Notes: generated by a model not told the origin, from the sequence alone. A stretch of 37,571 bases of DNA from Coemansia sp. RSA 922 (GCA_027577415.1 JANBQS010000094.1:1-37571), one strand, 5' to 3'. Positions 10,007 to 19,152 are shown, numbered from the stretch's first letter. Translations and numbers: made by a program.

Positions 10007-11667
10007 ATGGATCGTATATTATATTCGACGTGGGAGTCGTATACAAGCTTCTTAATTATGTCGATAATTTGGATGATAGCTGTCCCACTGGGGCTTGTGG
10101 CATTTTCGTTTATCTGGTTAAAATATGAGCAAAAGGTAAGGTTAATGTTTATTAACTTCAGGCACATGTTACTAGTTGCATAAACACAGGTCTCCTACCA
10201 ACATTATTATCACAATTATTACACTCCTAATAGACGAACTGTAACTCGTCCGAGCCGCCCACGGTGTCGTACTATGTCCCGTTTATCGGATCGATGATCG
10301 AGTTTGGCATCAACCCTATAAAGTTCATTCGCAAGAACCAAAAGATCCACGGCAACTTCTTTACCTTCCTAATGTTTGGGCGTCGCATGACAGTTTGTGT
10401 TGACATTGACGGCAACGACTTTGTATTTAACGCCAAACACTCGTGTGTTACGGCCGAGGATGCTTACAACCCGTTTACTAAGCCGATATTTGGCGAGGGC
10501 GTTGTGTACGATGTACCCAACTCGGTTCTCATGGAGCAGAAGCGCATGATAAAGTCAGGCCTTTCAGCTGATAACTTTCGCGCCTACATTCCGATATTTA
10601 TTCAGGAAGTTAACCAGTACGTTGACAAGCATTGGACCGAGAGTGAAGGCACCGTCGATCTGCTTCAGTCCATCTCCGAGATGATTATCATGACGGCGTC
10701 ACATACGTTGATGGGCCCGGAAATTCGTTCAAAATTGTATGAAGGCGTGGCCAACCTATACCACAAGTTGGATTCATGCTTTACACCAATACGTTTCCTA
10801 TTTGAGTGGCTGCCGCTCCCTTCGTACTACTCGTCTGGAAAGGCGCACGACGAGCTTGATCGGATATTTAGCGCGGTCATTGCTGAGCGCCGCAAGCACA
10901 CAGGTGAAAAACACATGGATATGTTGGACGCGCTAATGGAATCCCGTTACAAGAGCGGTATGGCATTAAGTGACAAGCATATCGGAAATGTACTAATCGC
11001 ATTGTTGATGGCTGGTCAGCACTCATCGGCGGCTACCACCACTTGGGCAATGCTAAACTTGGCGGCCAATCCTGATGTCGTCAACGAGGTGCGCACTGAG
11101 AACGAGGCCAAATTTGGTCGCAAGCTTGGCGCAAAGAGCTTCCCGGATCCCAGCTATGAGGATGTCAAAGACTTTGTCGTGCTGGACAATGTCGTGCGTG
11201 AGACATTGCGCATTCGTGCACCGCTTATAGAGCTCATGCGCAAGGTTGTCAAGCCTGTTGCTATCCCCAACACCAGCTATGTTATTCCTGCTGGGAATTA
11301 TATAATGGCTATGCCAATTATATCCTCAACTGATGAAAAGTACTACAAGGCTGCTGAGGATTGGGTCCCAAGCCGCTGGAACACCGCCGAGAAGGAGGAC
11401 AGCATGGACAAGGCTACCACTGACTACGGCTTTGGCGCAACCACTACTTCAGCGCGCTCTCCGACTCTGCCATTTGGAGCAGGCCGTCATCGCTGCATTG
11501 GCGAACAATTCTCATATATTCAAATCAAGACAGTTCTCTATGTGCTGCTGAACCGCTTTGACTTTTCGCTGGACCCCAAGCGTGGCATGCCTGAGCGCAA
11601 TTTCCGATCAATGGTGGTATTTCCCGAAGGCCCTGTCTTGTGTCGTTACAAGCGCCGCACAGACTAA
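10007..11667 (+). CDS. ERG11: Sterol 14-alpha-demethylase CYP51 (ERG11), second tandem copy
   Basis: Same function as its neighbour. I rebuilt exon 1 (10007-10135) from the frame that shares WESY and the closing EQK with copy 1. Like copy 1 it gives 43 residues and splices in phase 0. The intron is 10136-10233 (GTAAGG donor, AATAG acceptor) and exon 2 is 10234-11667. Total 520 residues. About 40 of 477 exon-2 residues differ from copy 1, while the membrane anchor in exon 1 is mostly different. ExxR and FGAGRHRCIG (Cys464) are intact. The I-helix Thr307 is Ser here. Diverged stretches use A/T-ending codons; conserved stretches are nearly identical at DNA level to copy 1. It looks functional. 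Confidence 0.92.
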
Positions 11668-11712
11668 TTTGGCCACATATCGGACCATTGTTTTGCTAAA
11701 ATTACGTCGTTT

Positions 11713-11734
11713 AATAAAATATAATTAGTTTATT
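11713..11734. terminator. Facing poly(A) signals of CYP51 copy 2 and ERG4
   Basis: AATAAA on the plus strand (11713-11718) serves the CYP51 copy ending at 11667. AATAAA on the minus strand (11729-11734) suits ERG4, which ends at 11822. The signals are only 10 bp apart, so the two mRNAs probably overlap slightly at their 3' ends. Confidence 0.5.
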
Positions 11735-11821
11735 GGTGGGGTTCGATGAGAAAAATTGAAAGCGCGCATAAAAGAGCAAAAAAAAAAATAACAAGTGCAC
11801 GCCTAGTCAGCGTATGTGTAA

Positions 11822-13252
11822 TTAGAAGACATAGGGAACAAACTTCCATGGGACAACCCGCATGTATTCGTCCCAGTCGGCGCCATACTTCCTAGCGCAG
11901 CGAGCGTCATCGCGGCCAACACGGTGGACGAGCACAATGGTGAAGAAGGTCAAGTAGAAGTAGGGGAAGAACGAGCCAAAGCCAGTGATCAGGCCCCAAG
12001 ACAGCGACATGACCAAATCGGCAGTGTAGTGGGGCTTGCGAGCGTAGGCGTACCAGCCGTCGATCAGCAGTTTGTTGCCGTGGGTGGTCTGCAGGTACTT
12101 GGCATTGGGGATAAAGCCCTTTGGAAGCTGCGGGAAGGCGTTGCGCTTAATGAGCGTGTTGTTCCAGAACATGCGGAAGCGGTTGCGCTGCGAGTTGCCG
12201 GTGTCCCAGAAGTAGTAGCCGGTCACAAGGAGCACGTAGCACATGACGTTCCAGCCGAGAGAAAAGTTCATGGGACCGTTCTTCAGCAAGTAGATCGACG
12301 AGTAGCAGTAAGAGAAGGGCACGCCGGCCAAGTTCCAGAAGAGCAAGTACCAGCTCTCGAGCTCGTAAAAGATGTCCCAAGACGTCATAACGCACTCCTC
12401 GCCCTTGTTGCAGGCGTTCGAGTACAGCCAATGAGCCAGGACCATGAAGGCAGACTCAGGTGTGACGTAGCCGATTTCCTCGTACTGCTTAAGCGCACAA
12501 GAGAGCGAAATAAAGAACAGTACGGGCCAGGGGACACGCAGCTCAGTGACCATCTTCAAGTCGAGCGTGCCGATGCGCGGGTTGAGGCACACGCCCATGA
12601 AAAAGTCGTAGATAAAGTTGCCCGAGGCACGGTGCTTCTTTCCCCACAAAACAGTAGCGGCGTAGACGGCTCCGGCGAGCAGGAAGCTCCAGATCATAGC
12701 GACAGTCATGATAGGGCCGAGGTTGTCAATGATCTGGGTCAGACGGAACAAGCCAGAGAAGTGCAGGGCCAGAGCGGTGCCAACGGTAATCCACCAGGCC
12801 CACAGAGCGTTGCAGTGGTAGGCCAGACGCTGGCCGTTAAGGCTGGGTACCTTGTAGCCGTACATAACCGGGCCGGGGCAGATGTAGGCCAGAGCCACAG
12901 TGAAGAGAGTGAATCCCATGTATATCTTGATGCCAGCCCAGCTAGGGTAGGCAATCTCCCAGTAGCGCGCAGACATGCGAGCGACCCAGGGGATAAAGTC
13001 GGCCAGGGAGCTGGGCAGCAAGAACTGGCCCTTGTTGTCGTAGACGCACAAGAACTGGTATGCCATCAGCAGTGGAAAGCCGATAATCATCGAAGCGGCG
13101 CCAACAGGTCCGCCAAACTCGTAGACAAAGTTGCCGTCGGTAACGTCCTCAAAGGCCACATTATCGTGTGGGCGCTGCTGTTGCTGTTGCTCTGGCTGCT
13201 GCCCAGCCACAAGCCTGTCGCTGGGCGTCGCGGGACTTTGTTCGCTGGCCAT
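11822..13252 (-). CDS. ERG4: Delta(24(24(1)))-sterol reductase ERG4
   Basis: An NADPH-dependent reductase of the C-24(28) double bond, the last step to ergosterol, in the ER membrane. The protein has 476 residues with several hydrophobic helices. Family blocks: FIYDFFMG...LNPRIG (213-228) followed by DLKM; YVTPES (262-267); LAHWLYSNACNKGEE (272-286); FWNLAGVPFSYC (305-316); DGWYAYARKPHYTADL (398-413); RKYGADWDEY (454-463); and a C-terminal end IPYVF-like (FVPYVF). The N-terminus has a short Gln run. These blocks separate it from the related ERG24 C-14 reductase and lamin B receptor. No intron is needed. It converges on the second CYP51 gene, 154 bp away. Confidence 0.94.
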   Translation of the reverse strand: MASEQSPATPSDRLVAGQQPEQQQQQRPHDNVAFEDVTDGNFVYEFGGPVGAASMIIGFPLLMAYQFLCVYDNKGQFLLPSSLADFIPWVARMSARYWEIAYPSWAGIKIYMGFTLFTVALAYICPGPVMYGYKVPSLNGQRLAYHCNALWAWWITVGTALALHFSGLFRLTQIIDNLGPIMTVAMIWSFLLAGAVYAATVLWGKKHRASGNFIYDFFMGVCLNPRIGTLDLKMVTELRVPWPVLFFISLSCALKQYEEIGYVTPESAFMVLAHWLYSNACNKGEECVMTSWDIFYELESWYLLFWNLAGVPFSYCYSSIYLLKNGPMNFSLGWNVMCYVLLVTGYYFWDTGNSQRNRFRMFWNNTLIKRNAFPQLPKGFIPNAKYLQTTHGNKLLIDGWYAYARKPHYTADLVMSLSWGLITGFGSFFPYFYLTFFTIVLVHRVGRDDARCARKYGADWDEYMRVVPWKFVPYVF

Positions 13253-14718
13253 CGTGTAGAGGTGCTGAGTATGAAAGCGAATAGAGTATTAAAGCTGCTG
13301 CGGGCGATAGAAGAAAAAGAAGAAGCCAGAAAAGAAGGCTATCTAAAACGACTTTCTGTACCAGGCGTAACCAGTCAAGCCGTCGCGGAGATATATCGGG
13401 AAAAGGGGCCGCACAAACACGCGCACACTCACTTGCTCCGTCGTGTGGTTGCTAAGGGGGGAGTGGGGGGATGGGCGGATAAACGAAGGGGTAGATACTG
13501 TGGTTCCGGCAGACACACCCCTGCACTGTTAAGGGCCAAAGATATAACAAGAAAAGTTGAAGGGAAAGTGGTTGTCAACAGTCAGAAATGAAAAGAAGAG
13601 GGAGAGGTGGCGGCGGGAGGTGGCGCCTTTTAAGCGGCGAGGGAAGGCCGAGCGTGCATATAGTGGTTGTGTGTGAGAGTGCTGCTGCGGTCGCCGATTC
13701 CCAAGCCAGCGCCCCTTTCTGCCTAGCAAGTAGCCGCCTTGCAAGACAAAGCACGGCAGCAGCATATGTCAGCAACACCAGGCAGCCCATCTGCATGTTT
13801 TTTTTTTTTGGACATGCAGCCAAAAGACAAGGCTGTACCCGCTCAAAACCATGCAGCGATTGTTGGGTCAGGGGATGTTCTAGACATCCTCCTTTTCTGG
13901 ATGCGTGAAGATTCTCAACCAATCCTGCCAACCCATCAACAACAGCGGTGTACGGACTTGCGCGCGGCGGTCTACCGGTTTCCCCAAATCCGCGGCCATC
14001 ACTCTGTGTATGTCAGCACATTGCGTCTCAATCCACCCAAACCAGCGCTTACAAATAATAATCTTGAATCAGAAAAAAAAAATAGAAATCAAATCCCCCA
14101 GTCAATCCAAGGTCGATCCTACGTCAACCAGAGCTTTTCACTTACGTTGAGGGATGTCTCTCTGGAAGCAGATACTCGACTATACACTTGTCGCCCCCCT
14201 CTGTGCTAGTTCTCACGTTGCCTTTCAACTCGTAGTTATTGCGGCAGGGTGTATTGTAGCTGCGATGTCAGCTTCTAGAAAAGACAATGCTGATCGCAGA
14301 TACTTGTCTGGCTTTGTTTGTAGGCACTCTGCTCACCTTCAATAGTCGCCTCTTACAGCAGCTTGGCATCTGATTTACCCACATGCAAGGAGAAACATCC
14401 AGCTCATGATCGCATGATCGAATCACCAGCATAAATTATTGTAAATAAACCCTTATCTGTGTGGCCTAATCCTAAACAGGTTCCGTTGGGGACTATTGTC
14501 AACAAAATTTTCCTTTACTGCCACAAATGATTGGACAATAACCAGAAATGGAGCTTGAGAATGGATCGCATCGCCAGATCCCCTCTTGCTCTGTTTACAT
14601 TCTCAGCCGGACTGTTTGCAGGTCCCTTTCTCTTTCTAAAGGCTTTTTTGCACGCGTTTATTCATTCTCTTTCTAGTCATAATTATTTTATCTCTTCAGA
14701 AAATACTTTGTTGACGCT
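13253..14718. other. Intergenic: ERG4 upstream region and sirtuin promoter
   Basis: 1.47 kb between divergent genes. Several open frames exist but none shows a recognisable or compositionally convincing protein. Features seen: T-runs near 13800, a tandem CATGATCG pair near 14406-14421, a pyrimidine-rich leader at 14620-14700 and an ACGCGT box at 14652. A small unannotated gene cannot be excluded. Confidence 0.5.
14652..14657 (+). promoter_or_regulatory. ACGCGT (MluI cell-cycle box) upstream of the sirtuin
   Basis: ACGCGT is the binding core of MBF-type cell-cycle factors. It lies 62 bp before the sirtuin start, which is close for an upstream site. Hst3/Hst4 enzymes are cell-cycle regulated in yeasts. 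The same six bases also occur in several coding regions of this window, so chance is possible. Confidence 0.28.
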
Positions 14719-16056
14719 ATGCCCGAGACACTCAGACTTCGCGACCAAGGAGACGAGCTTGCTGACCTCGTTAAGCGCGTGGCAGCAGCACGGCGAGTTG
14801 TCGTCGTGACTGGGGCGGGCATCTCAGTCAACTGTGGCATACCCGACTTTCGCTCATCCACAGGCCTGTTCCAGCAGATTCGCGCTGCCCATGGAGACGT
14901 CGTTAGCAGTGGACGCGACTTGTTTGACGCGTCGGTCGTGTTCCGTTCCGCGCAGACGGCAGATGTGTTCTACCACTGGATGACTCATCTCCGCCACCAG
15001 TGCGCCGGCGCGCAGCCTGGAGCCGTACACCGCTTCATTCGGCAACTAGCCGACCGCGGCACATTGCTACGCAGCTACACGCAAAATATCGATGGCCTTG
15101 AGCGCAAGGCCGGGCTTTCGGTGTGGGACCCGTACAGTGCCAAGGGCGACGCAGAACACGTGCCCTGGCAGGCAGCTCAATCCGTCCCGTTGCATGGGAG
15201 CATGGAGCACCTCTCGTGCCAGCTGTGCTCGAGCTCGTACCACTTTTCCGAGCAGTCCAGCGAGTCAGCCATCCGCGCTGGTGACGAGTGTCCCGACTGC
15301 CAGGCTCGGTCGCAAGTGCGCGAGGCCTGTGGCCGCCGCTCACTGGCTACAGGAAAACTGCGCCCGACAGTCGTCCTCTACGAGGAGCCGCACCCGCACT
15401 GCGAGGACATTGCCAAAATAATCTCGCACGACGCGCGCGCCCTGGGCACTCGTCGCAGTAGCGGAGTCAGCAAACAGCCTCAGGACGTGGTCCTGGTGTT
15501 TGGCACAACGCTCAAGGTCCCTGGATGTCGCCAGCTAGTAAGAAAACTTGCTACTGCCTCGCCTGAAACCACGCTGACCGTGTTTGTCAACAATGAGCCC
15601 GTGTGTGGAAAAAGCTGGGACGGCATTGTCGACTACCAAGTCATTGGCAACGTCGAGGACTGGTGCGCTCGTGTCGAGCGAAAGTGGAGCGTCCAGACCA
15701 AAATCACCCAGTGGACTAAAACGCGCAAGAGCGGCGCTAGTGTGGCCCCTTCATCCAAGGACAAGCCCAAGGTTGCCGTTATCGCAAAGGAGAACGTGCC
15801 AGCAGCAGACCCTCCAAGCAATGCAATTTCAGGCAAGCAGACGGTGTCCAAGAAGCGCAAAAGCCCCGCCTGTGTTGATTCGGGCACAGAGGGGAGTGAC
15901 TCTGGGACCATTAGGAAGCGCAAGAGGCAGCGGCCGTGTACACCACCAGCCCTGCCCCCTGTCAACGAACTGTTGTTGCCTATTCGTCGGTCGCTTCGCA
16001 TAGCTACACAGCAGAACCACGTCTACTGCCACTCGCCAGTCTCAATTTGTATATAG
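14719..16056 (+). CDS. HST4: Sirtuin, Hst3/Hst4-like NAD-dependent histone deacetylase
   Basis: In yeasts, Hst3/Hst4 remove acetyl from histone H3 Lys56 after S phase, using NAD. The protein has 445 residues. Motifs: GAGIS (32-36), IPDFRSS (41-47), TQNIDGLERKAG (121-132), catalytic HG (His159) and zinc cysteines 167, 170, 191 and 194. LRPTVVLYEEPHP (214-226) and FGTTLKVPGC (261-270) are the class I features that point to Hst3/4 rather than Sir2. Residues beyond about 330 form a basic tail with KKRK and RKRKRQR clusters, probably nuclear targeting. The start is the first ATG before the conserved fold. The stop lies 36 bp from the stop of the next gene on the other strand. Subtype is an inference from motif resemblance. 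Confidence 0.88.
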   Translation: MPETLRLRDQGDELADLVKRVAAARRVVVVTGAGISVNCGIPDFRSSTGLFQQIRAAHGDVVSSGRDLFDASVVFRSAQTADVFYHWMTHLRHQCAGAQPGAVHRFIRQLADRGTLLRSYTQNIDGLERKAGLSVWDPYSAKGDAEHVPWQAAQSVPLHGSMEHLSCQLCSSSYHFSEQSSESAIRAGDECPDCQARSQVREACGRRSLATGKLRPTVVLYEEPHPHCEDIAKIISHDARALGTRRSSGVSKQPQDVVLVFGTTLKVPGCRQLVRKLATASPETTLTVFVNNEPVCGKSWDGIVDYQVIGNVEDWCARVERKWSVQTKITQWTKTRKSGASVAPSSKDKPKVAVIAKENVPAADPPSNAISGKQTVSKKRKSPACVDSGTEGSDSGTIRKRKRQRPCTPPALPPVNELLLPIRRSLRIATQQNHVYCHSPVSICI

Positions 16057-16092
16057 TCCAGCAGTTTCTTTTTTTTTCCATGACACTAAAAT

Positions 16093-18456
16093 CTATTCAG
16101 ACTCGGCATCCATCGCCGCCTTCATGTCACTCAGCTCGCCCTGCATCGCCTTTACGCGTTTCAAAGCTCGCAGAGCCAAATCCTTCCGGCCAGACCTATT
16201 GGCTGTTAACGCCCATTCTTTAGCCTGAGTCAGCTCAGCAGATACGCTGTCCATGTAGTCCTGGATGGAAAGCACGCCGGCGCCTACTTGGGCGGCAATA
16301 ATGCTCATGCGTAGCTTTATCGCAGCTTCGAGATCGCGGATTTGGCTAGCAGTATCCTTGTCCTTTGCTTCACTCAATCGCGCAGGGAGCTGAGCCAGCT
16401 CCAGCTCTAGCGTCGCATTGGAGAAAAGTCCATCGACTGTGTCGAGCATAATGGCAATATCGTCGGCGCTCGAGCTGTCATCAGCTGGCTGGCGTTTGTT
16501 GTTGGAAGAATCAGACTGGTCAGGCAAGGTTGTTGGTTCTTCCTTGACTTGTGCACCCACCTCATTGTCATTATGTGTAGCGTTAGAGTCCGTTGTTTCA
16601 ACAGCTTCCTGAGTCGTAACTGGTTGCTGTGGCGTACTCGGCTTGTCTGGCTCGGAGGCAACAACTGACTGGGGCCGATTACTGACACTAATTGGCTCGT
16701 ATTGTTGTTGCTGTTGCTCTTGGCTCTCGATATATATCCACCGCTCAACATGCGATTCAGACTCTGGCTTGTTTGAAAGCGGTAGGCGAAGACGGGCAGA
16801 CATGTCTATAAACACGGGACCGCCAGGCAGAGGCTTGCTAGCTCGACCTAGAGCGTCAGAGCCTGCCTTTATCTCCAACAACGCAGCAGCCTCTGACTTT
16901 GTGCGCAGGTCGGAAAGCGGCAGCGACGCTCGGCCAACAAGCCGTGATCCCCACAGCAGACCCATGTACTTGTAAAGCTCGACGGTAATCCTGCCGCGCT
17001 CCAGCCAGCGGACAAGCGGGCGCGTGTGCTGGCGGTCGACAAAGTCCACGTTGCAGCTATATCCAACGTCCAAGTCCCCATGGCTGGACTCAAACTCGGC
17101 ATACTTCATTGTCCGCGTATATGCCTTGTGCCCCTTGTCGCGCGGCCATCCTAGCTCCCACTGTATGTAAAAGTCCGACTGGCCACCCAGGGTAGCTGCC
17201 AAGTCGCCGTCCGACACCATGCGCTTGATGGCAACCTGCAGCTCGCTGGCGGATATGTCGCGTCTTTGCTCGACTGGCGCTGTCCACTTTACATCCTTGT
17301 ACAGAAACGGCGGCGGCAGCGAGCGGCCATTGGCTTCGTACGAGCTGACAGTGGCCAAATCGGTAGCTGCGCGCTTCTTCAGCCTGTGAAACTCTAGTGC
17401 TGCAGCCTTGTCGCCGGCCTTGAGAAAGTACGTCGCCAGCCGCGAGGCCTTGGCTACCTGCGACTCCAACTCGGCCTTCATTGCCGCAAAGCTCATGATC
17501 TCGTCCTTGCCGGGGCGGGTTTCGTCGTCGAGTACCAAGCGGGACAGCGCCTTTGCTGCGGTGACATCGGTTGCGACTTGTCTGGGAGTACTTTTGGCCG
17601 AGCGAGGCGCCTGCGCTGCACTTGCTGGGGTGTCCCTTGCGTGCGATAAAGTCGGGCTTGTCACAAAAGCCTGAGCAGCCAAGCGCGCGCTGATGCTTTC
17701 GCTTGGGTCTGGCCCTCGGCTTGTGTCTGAGGCGAGGCTGGAGGCGACATCGACGACTATCTGCTGGCTGGACTGCAGGAGCTTCATCGATGCCTGAACC
17801 TCCTTCATCTGAATCAGTAGCTCTCGCGCCCGATCCATATCGCCCTGGCGCTTGGCCGCCAAAGCCGAGGTCTTCAGCTGCTGCTGGCGTGCAGCAAGCG
17901 CTTCAAGCGTAGCCTCTCCATCCGAGCCTACCGCACTCGCCTGAGCATCAGGCAAGCTTATCTCAGGGGATACACTTTTTGTAGCGGTGGCGGCAGCCAG
18001 TTGAGCCAAAGCTCCGCTGGGGGCAAGCCTTGCCAGTTCGCTGAGCAGTAACGGATCAGCCATGTCCTTCTCTGTGACTTCCACGTTGTCAATGTCATTG
18101 TCGTCGTCCTCAAACCCCGTGCCATGCGCTGGTGGCGGCTGAGGCTGCGCATGGGCCACTGGCTCTTCCGGCTTTTGCCGAGGTGCCGGGGCCGAAAGCC
18201 CCATTTCAGCGCGTAGCGCTTCTAGTTGGCTCAGTAGCTCTGGGTCATCGTAGTCACCGTCGTCGACATCCACAACATCATCCGGGCCGTCCAGGTCATA
18301 AGGCTCGTGCCCGTGTTGTCCAATTCCCTCGTCAAATGAGTACTCCAGCGACCCCTGGTCTCTGCCAGAGGGTGTCGGTGTGTTCTCATTGCCTCGGGGG
18401 CGCTGCGAGCCACCCGCTCCCGAAGCTCGGCTACTGCGGCCAGCTATCAAGTACAT
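16093..18456 (-). CDS. CC2D1A: CC2D1/Lgd-like protein with DM14 repeats and a C2 domain
   Basis: Lgd/CC2D1 proteins bind ESCRT-III (CHMP4/Snf7) through DM14 domains and tune membrane scission in endosomal sorting. The protein has 787 residues. The N-terminal 180 residues are acidic and contain two similar DDPELLSQLEAL and ADPLLLSELARL motifs (about 70-81 and 133-144). DM14-like helices lie at about 183-227 (ending in DRARELLIQMKEVQASM) and 327-370 (ATYFLKAGDKAAALEFHRLKK). A C2 domain follows at about 425-560. A Gln/Ser/Thr-rich linker then leads to a C-terminal helical region whose last 50 residues again resemble DM14. In animals the C2 domain is nearer the C-terminus and there are four DM14 repeats, so the order here is unusual. 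The exact boundaries are by eye. Confidence 0.82.
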   Translation of the reverse strand: MYLIAGRSSRASGAGGSQRPRGNENTPTPSGRDQGSLEYSFDEGIGQHGHEPYDLDGPDDVVDVDDGDYDDPELLSQLEALRAEMGLSAPAPRQKPEEPVAHAQPQPPPAHGTGFEDDDNDIDNVEVTEKDMADPLLLSELARLAPSGALAQLAAATATKSVSPEISLPDAQASAVGSDGEATLEALAARQQQLKTSALAAKRQGDMDRARELLIQMKEVQASMKLLQSSQQIVVDVASSLASDTSRGPDPSESISARLAAQAFVTSPTLSHARDTPASAAQAPRSAKSTPRQVATDVTAAKALSRLVLDDETRPGKDEIMSFAAMKAELESQVAKASRLATYFLKAGDKAAALEFHRLKKRAATDLATVSSYEANGRSLPPPFLYKDVKWTAPVEQRRDISASELQVAIKRMVSDGDLAATLGGQSDFYIQWELGWPRDKGHKAYTRTMKYAEFESSHGDLDVGYSCNVDFVDRQHTRPLVRWLERGRITVELYKYMGLLWGSRLVGRASLPLSDLRTKSEAAALLEIKAGSDALGRASKPLPGGPVFIDMSARLRLPLSNKPESESHVERWIYIESQEQQQQQYEPISVSNRPQSVVASEPDKPSTPQQPVTTQEAVETTDSNATHNDNEVGAQVKEEPTTLPDQSDSSNNKRQPADDSSSADDIAIMLDTVDGLFSNATLELELAQLPARLSEAKDKDTASQIRDLEAAIKLRMSIIAAQVGAGVLSIQDYMDSVSAELTQAKEWALTANRSGRKDLALRALKRVKAMQGELSDMKAAMDAESE

Positions 18457-19152
18457 GGATAAATTTTAGTATGCGCTAGGTACGCCTCCCTTCCCGCGTG
18501 ATAGAGCAAAATAAGTTAGCAAATTGTGAGTGCGTGTGAGAAAAATGGATTTAGCTGGAATAGAGGGGTGAAGGCTTGAGAGGCCCCACGTCACGTTCAA
18601 CAATTGATTGCCATCGTCGGGTCGTATTTTGGATTAACGGGCGATGGCGGTGATAACCTGATCTTTTCTGATAGGAAAAAGAAAAGAGGGGGGCGGCGTC
18701 ACAATGAAACGTGACTTGCCAGGACAATAGAAACTTTCAAGCCCAACTTCTTGCATATTTGCTGGCAGAGGGTCGCCATGTGGAAAGTAACAGCAGGTCC
18801 AATATATGCGGGTGAAAAAAAAAGTCGAGAGATGTTCACAGTGGCTGACTCCTCTCTTTGCTTGCCAGGTCATCAGGGGCCATCTATTGACACATTTATA
18901 AACAGATTTTGTGATGTCCACTTTGTGTCTCCCTTTTCTCTCCGCATCACTTTCTATATAAAAATTTCCCACACTCGCAAACTACTGGCGACTAGACTTG
19001 CTATTTCTTGATTCCCTATTAAAAACTTTTTTCTTTTTCTTTTCTGGTAGGCGCGTCTTCCTCTCCTATATATATATATTTTGGCTACGCGCAGCCGCCC
19101 TCTCCAACAACACCTAGACTATTTTCCCCCCTCCTTCTTTTCGCTACATCCA
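18457..19152. other. Divergent promoter region between CC2D1-like and hypothetical genes
   Basis: 696 bp. It contains a 7-bp inverted repeat GCCATCG...CGATGGC (18610-18616 and 18642-18648), a GTCAC...GTGAC dyad (18698-18715), a good TATA box (18955-18964) and an alternating TA run (19067-19080). The stretch 19000-19065 is pyrimidine-rich. No gene is seen. Confidence 0.5.
18955..18964 (+). promoter_or_regulatory. TATA box (TATATAAAAA)
   Basis: TATATAAAAA is a near-consensus TATA box. It lies about 190 bp before the ATG at 19153 and ahead of a pyrimidine-rich tract. It probably serves the plus-strand gene. Confidence 0.45.

Noticed and set aside
10012..10018. TCGTATA, the core of the yeast Upc2 sterol element
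   Set aside because: It lies inside the coding part of exon 1 of the second CYP51, and a 7-bp word is expected several times in 37 kb.
9904..10128. A plus-strand frame overlapping exon 1 of the second CYP51
   Set aside because: It is in a different frame from the one that shares WESY and EQK with copy 1 and keeps the splice phase.
11924..13591. A 555-codon open frame on the plus strand opposite ERG4
   Set aside because: It is antisense to a firmly identified gene with G/C-biased codons, which commonly leaves the opposite strand open. Its protein has no recognisable domain and lacks the membrane segments and conserved blocks seen on the other strand.
13739..14209. A 156-codon plus-strand frame in the ERG4-sirtuin gap
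   Set aside because: It runs through a T-run and A-run and ends in low-complexity text with no domain. It starts well before any promoter-like sequence. It could be re-examined if transcripts are found.
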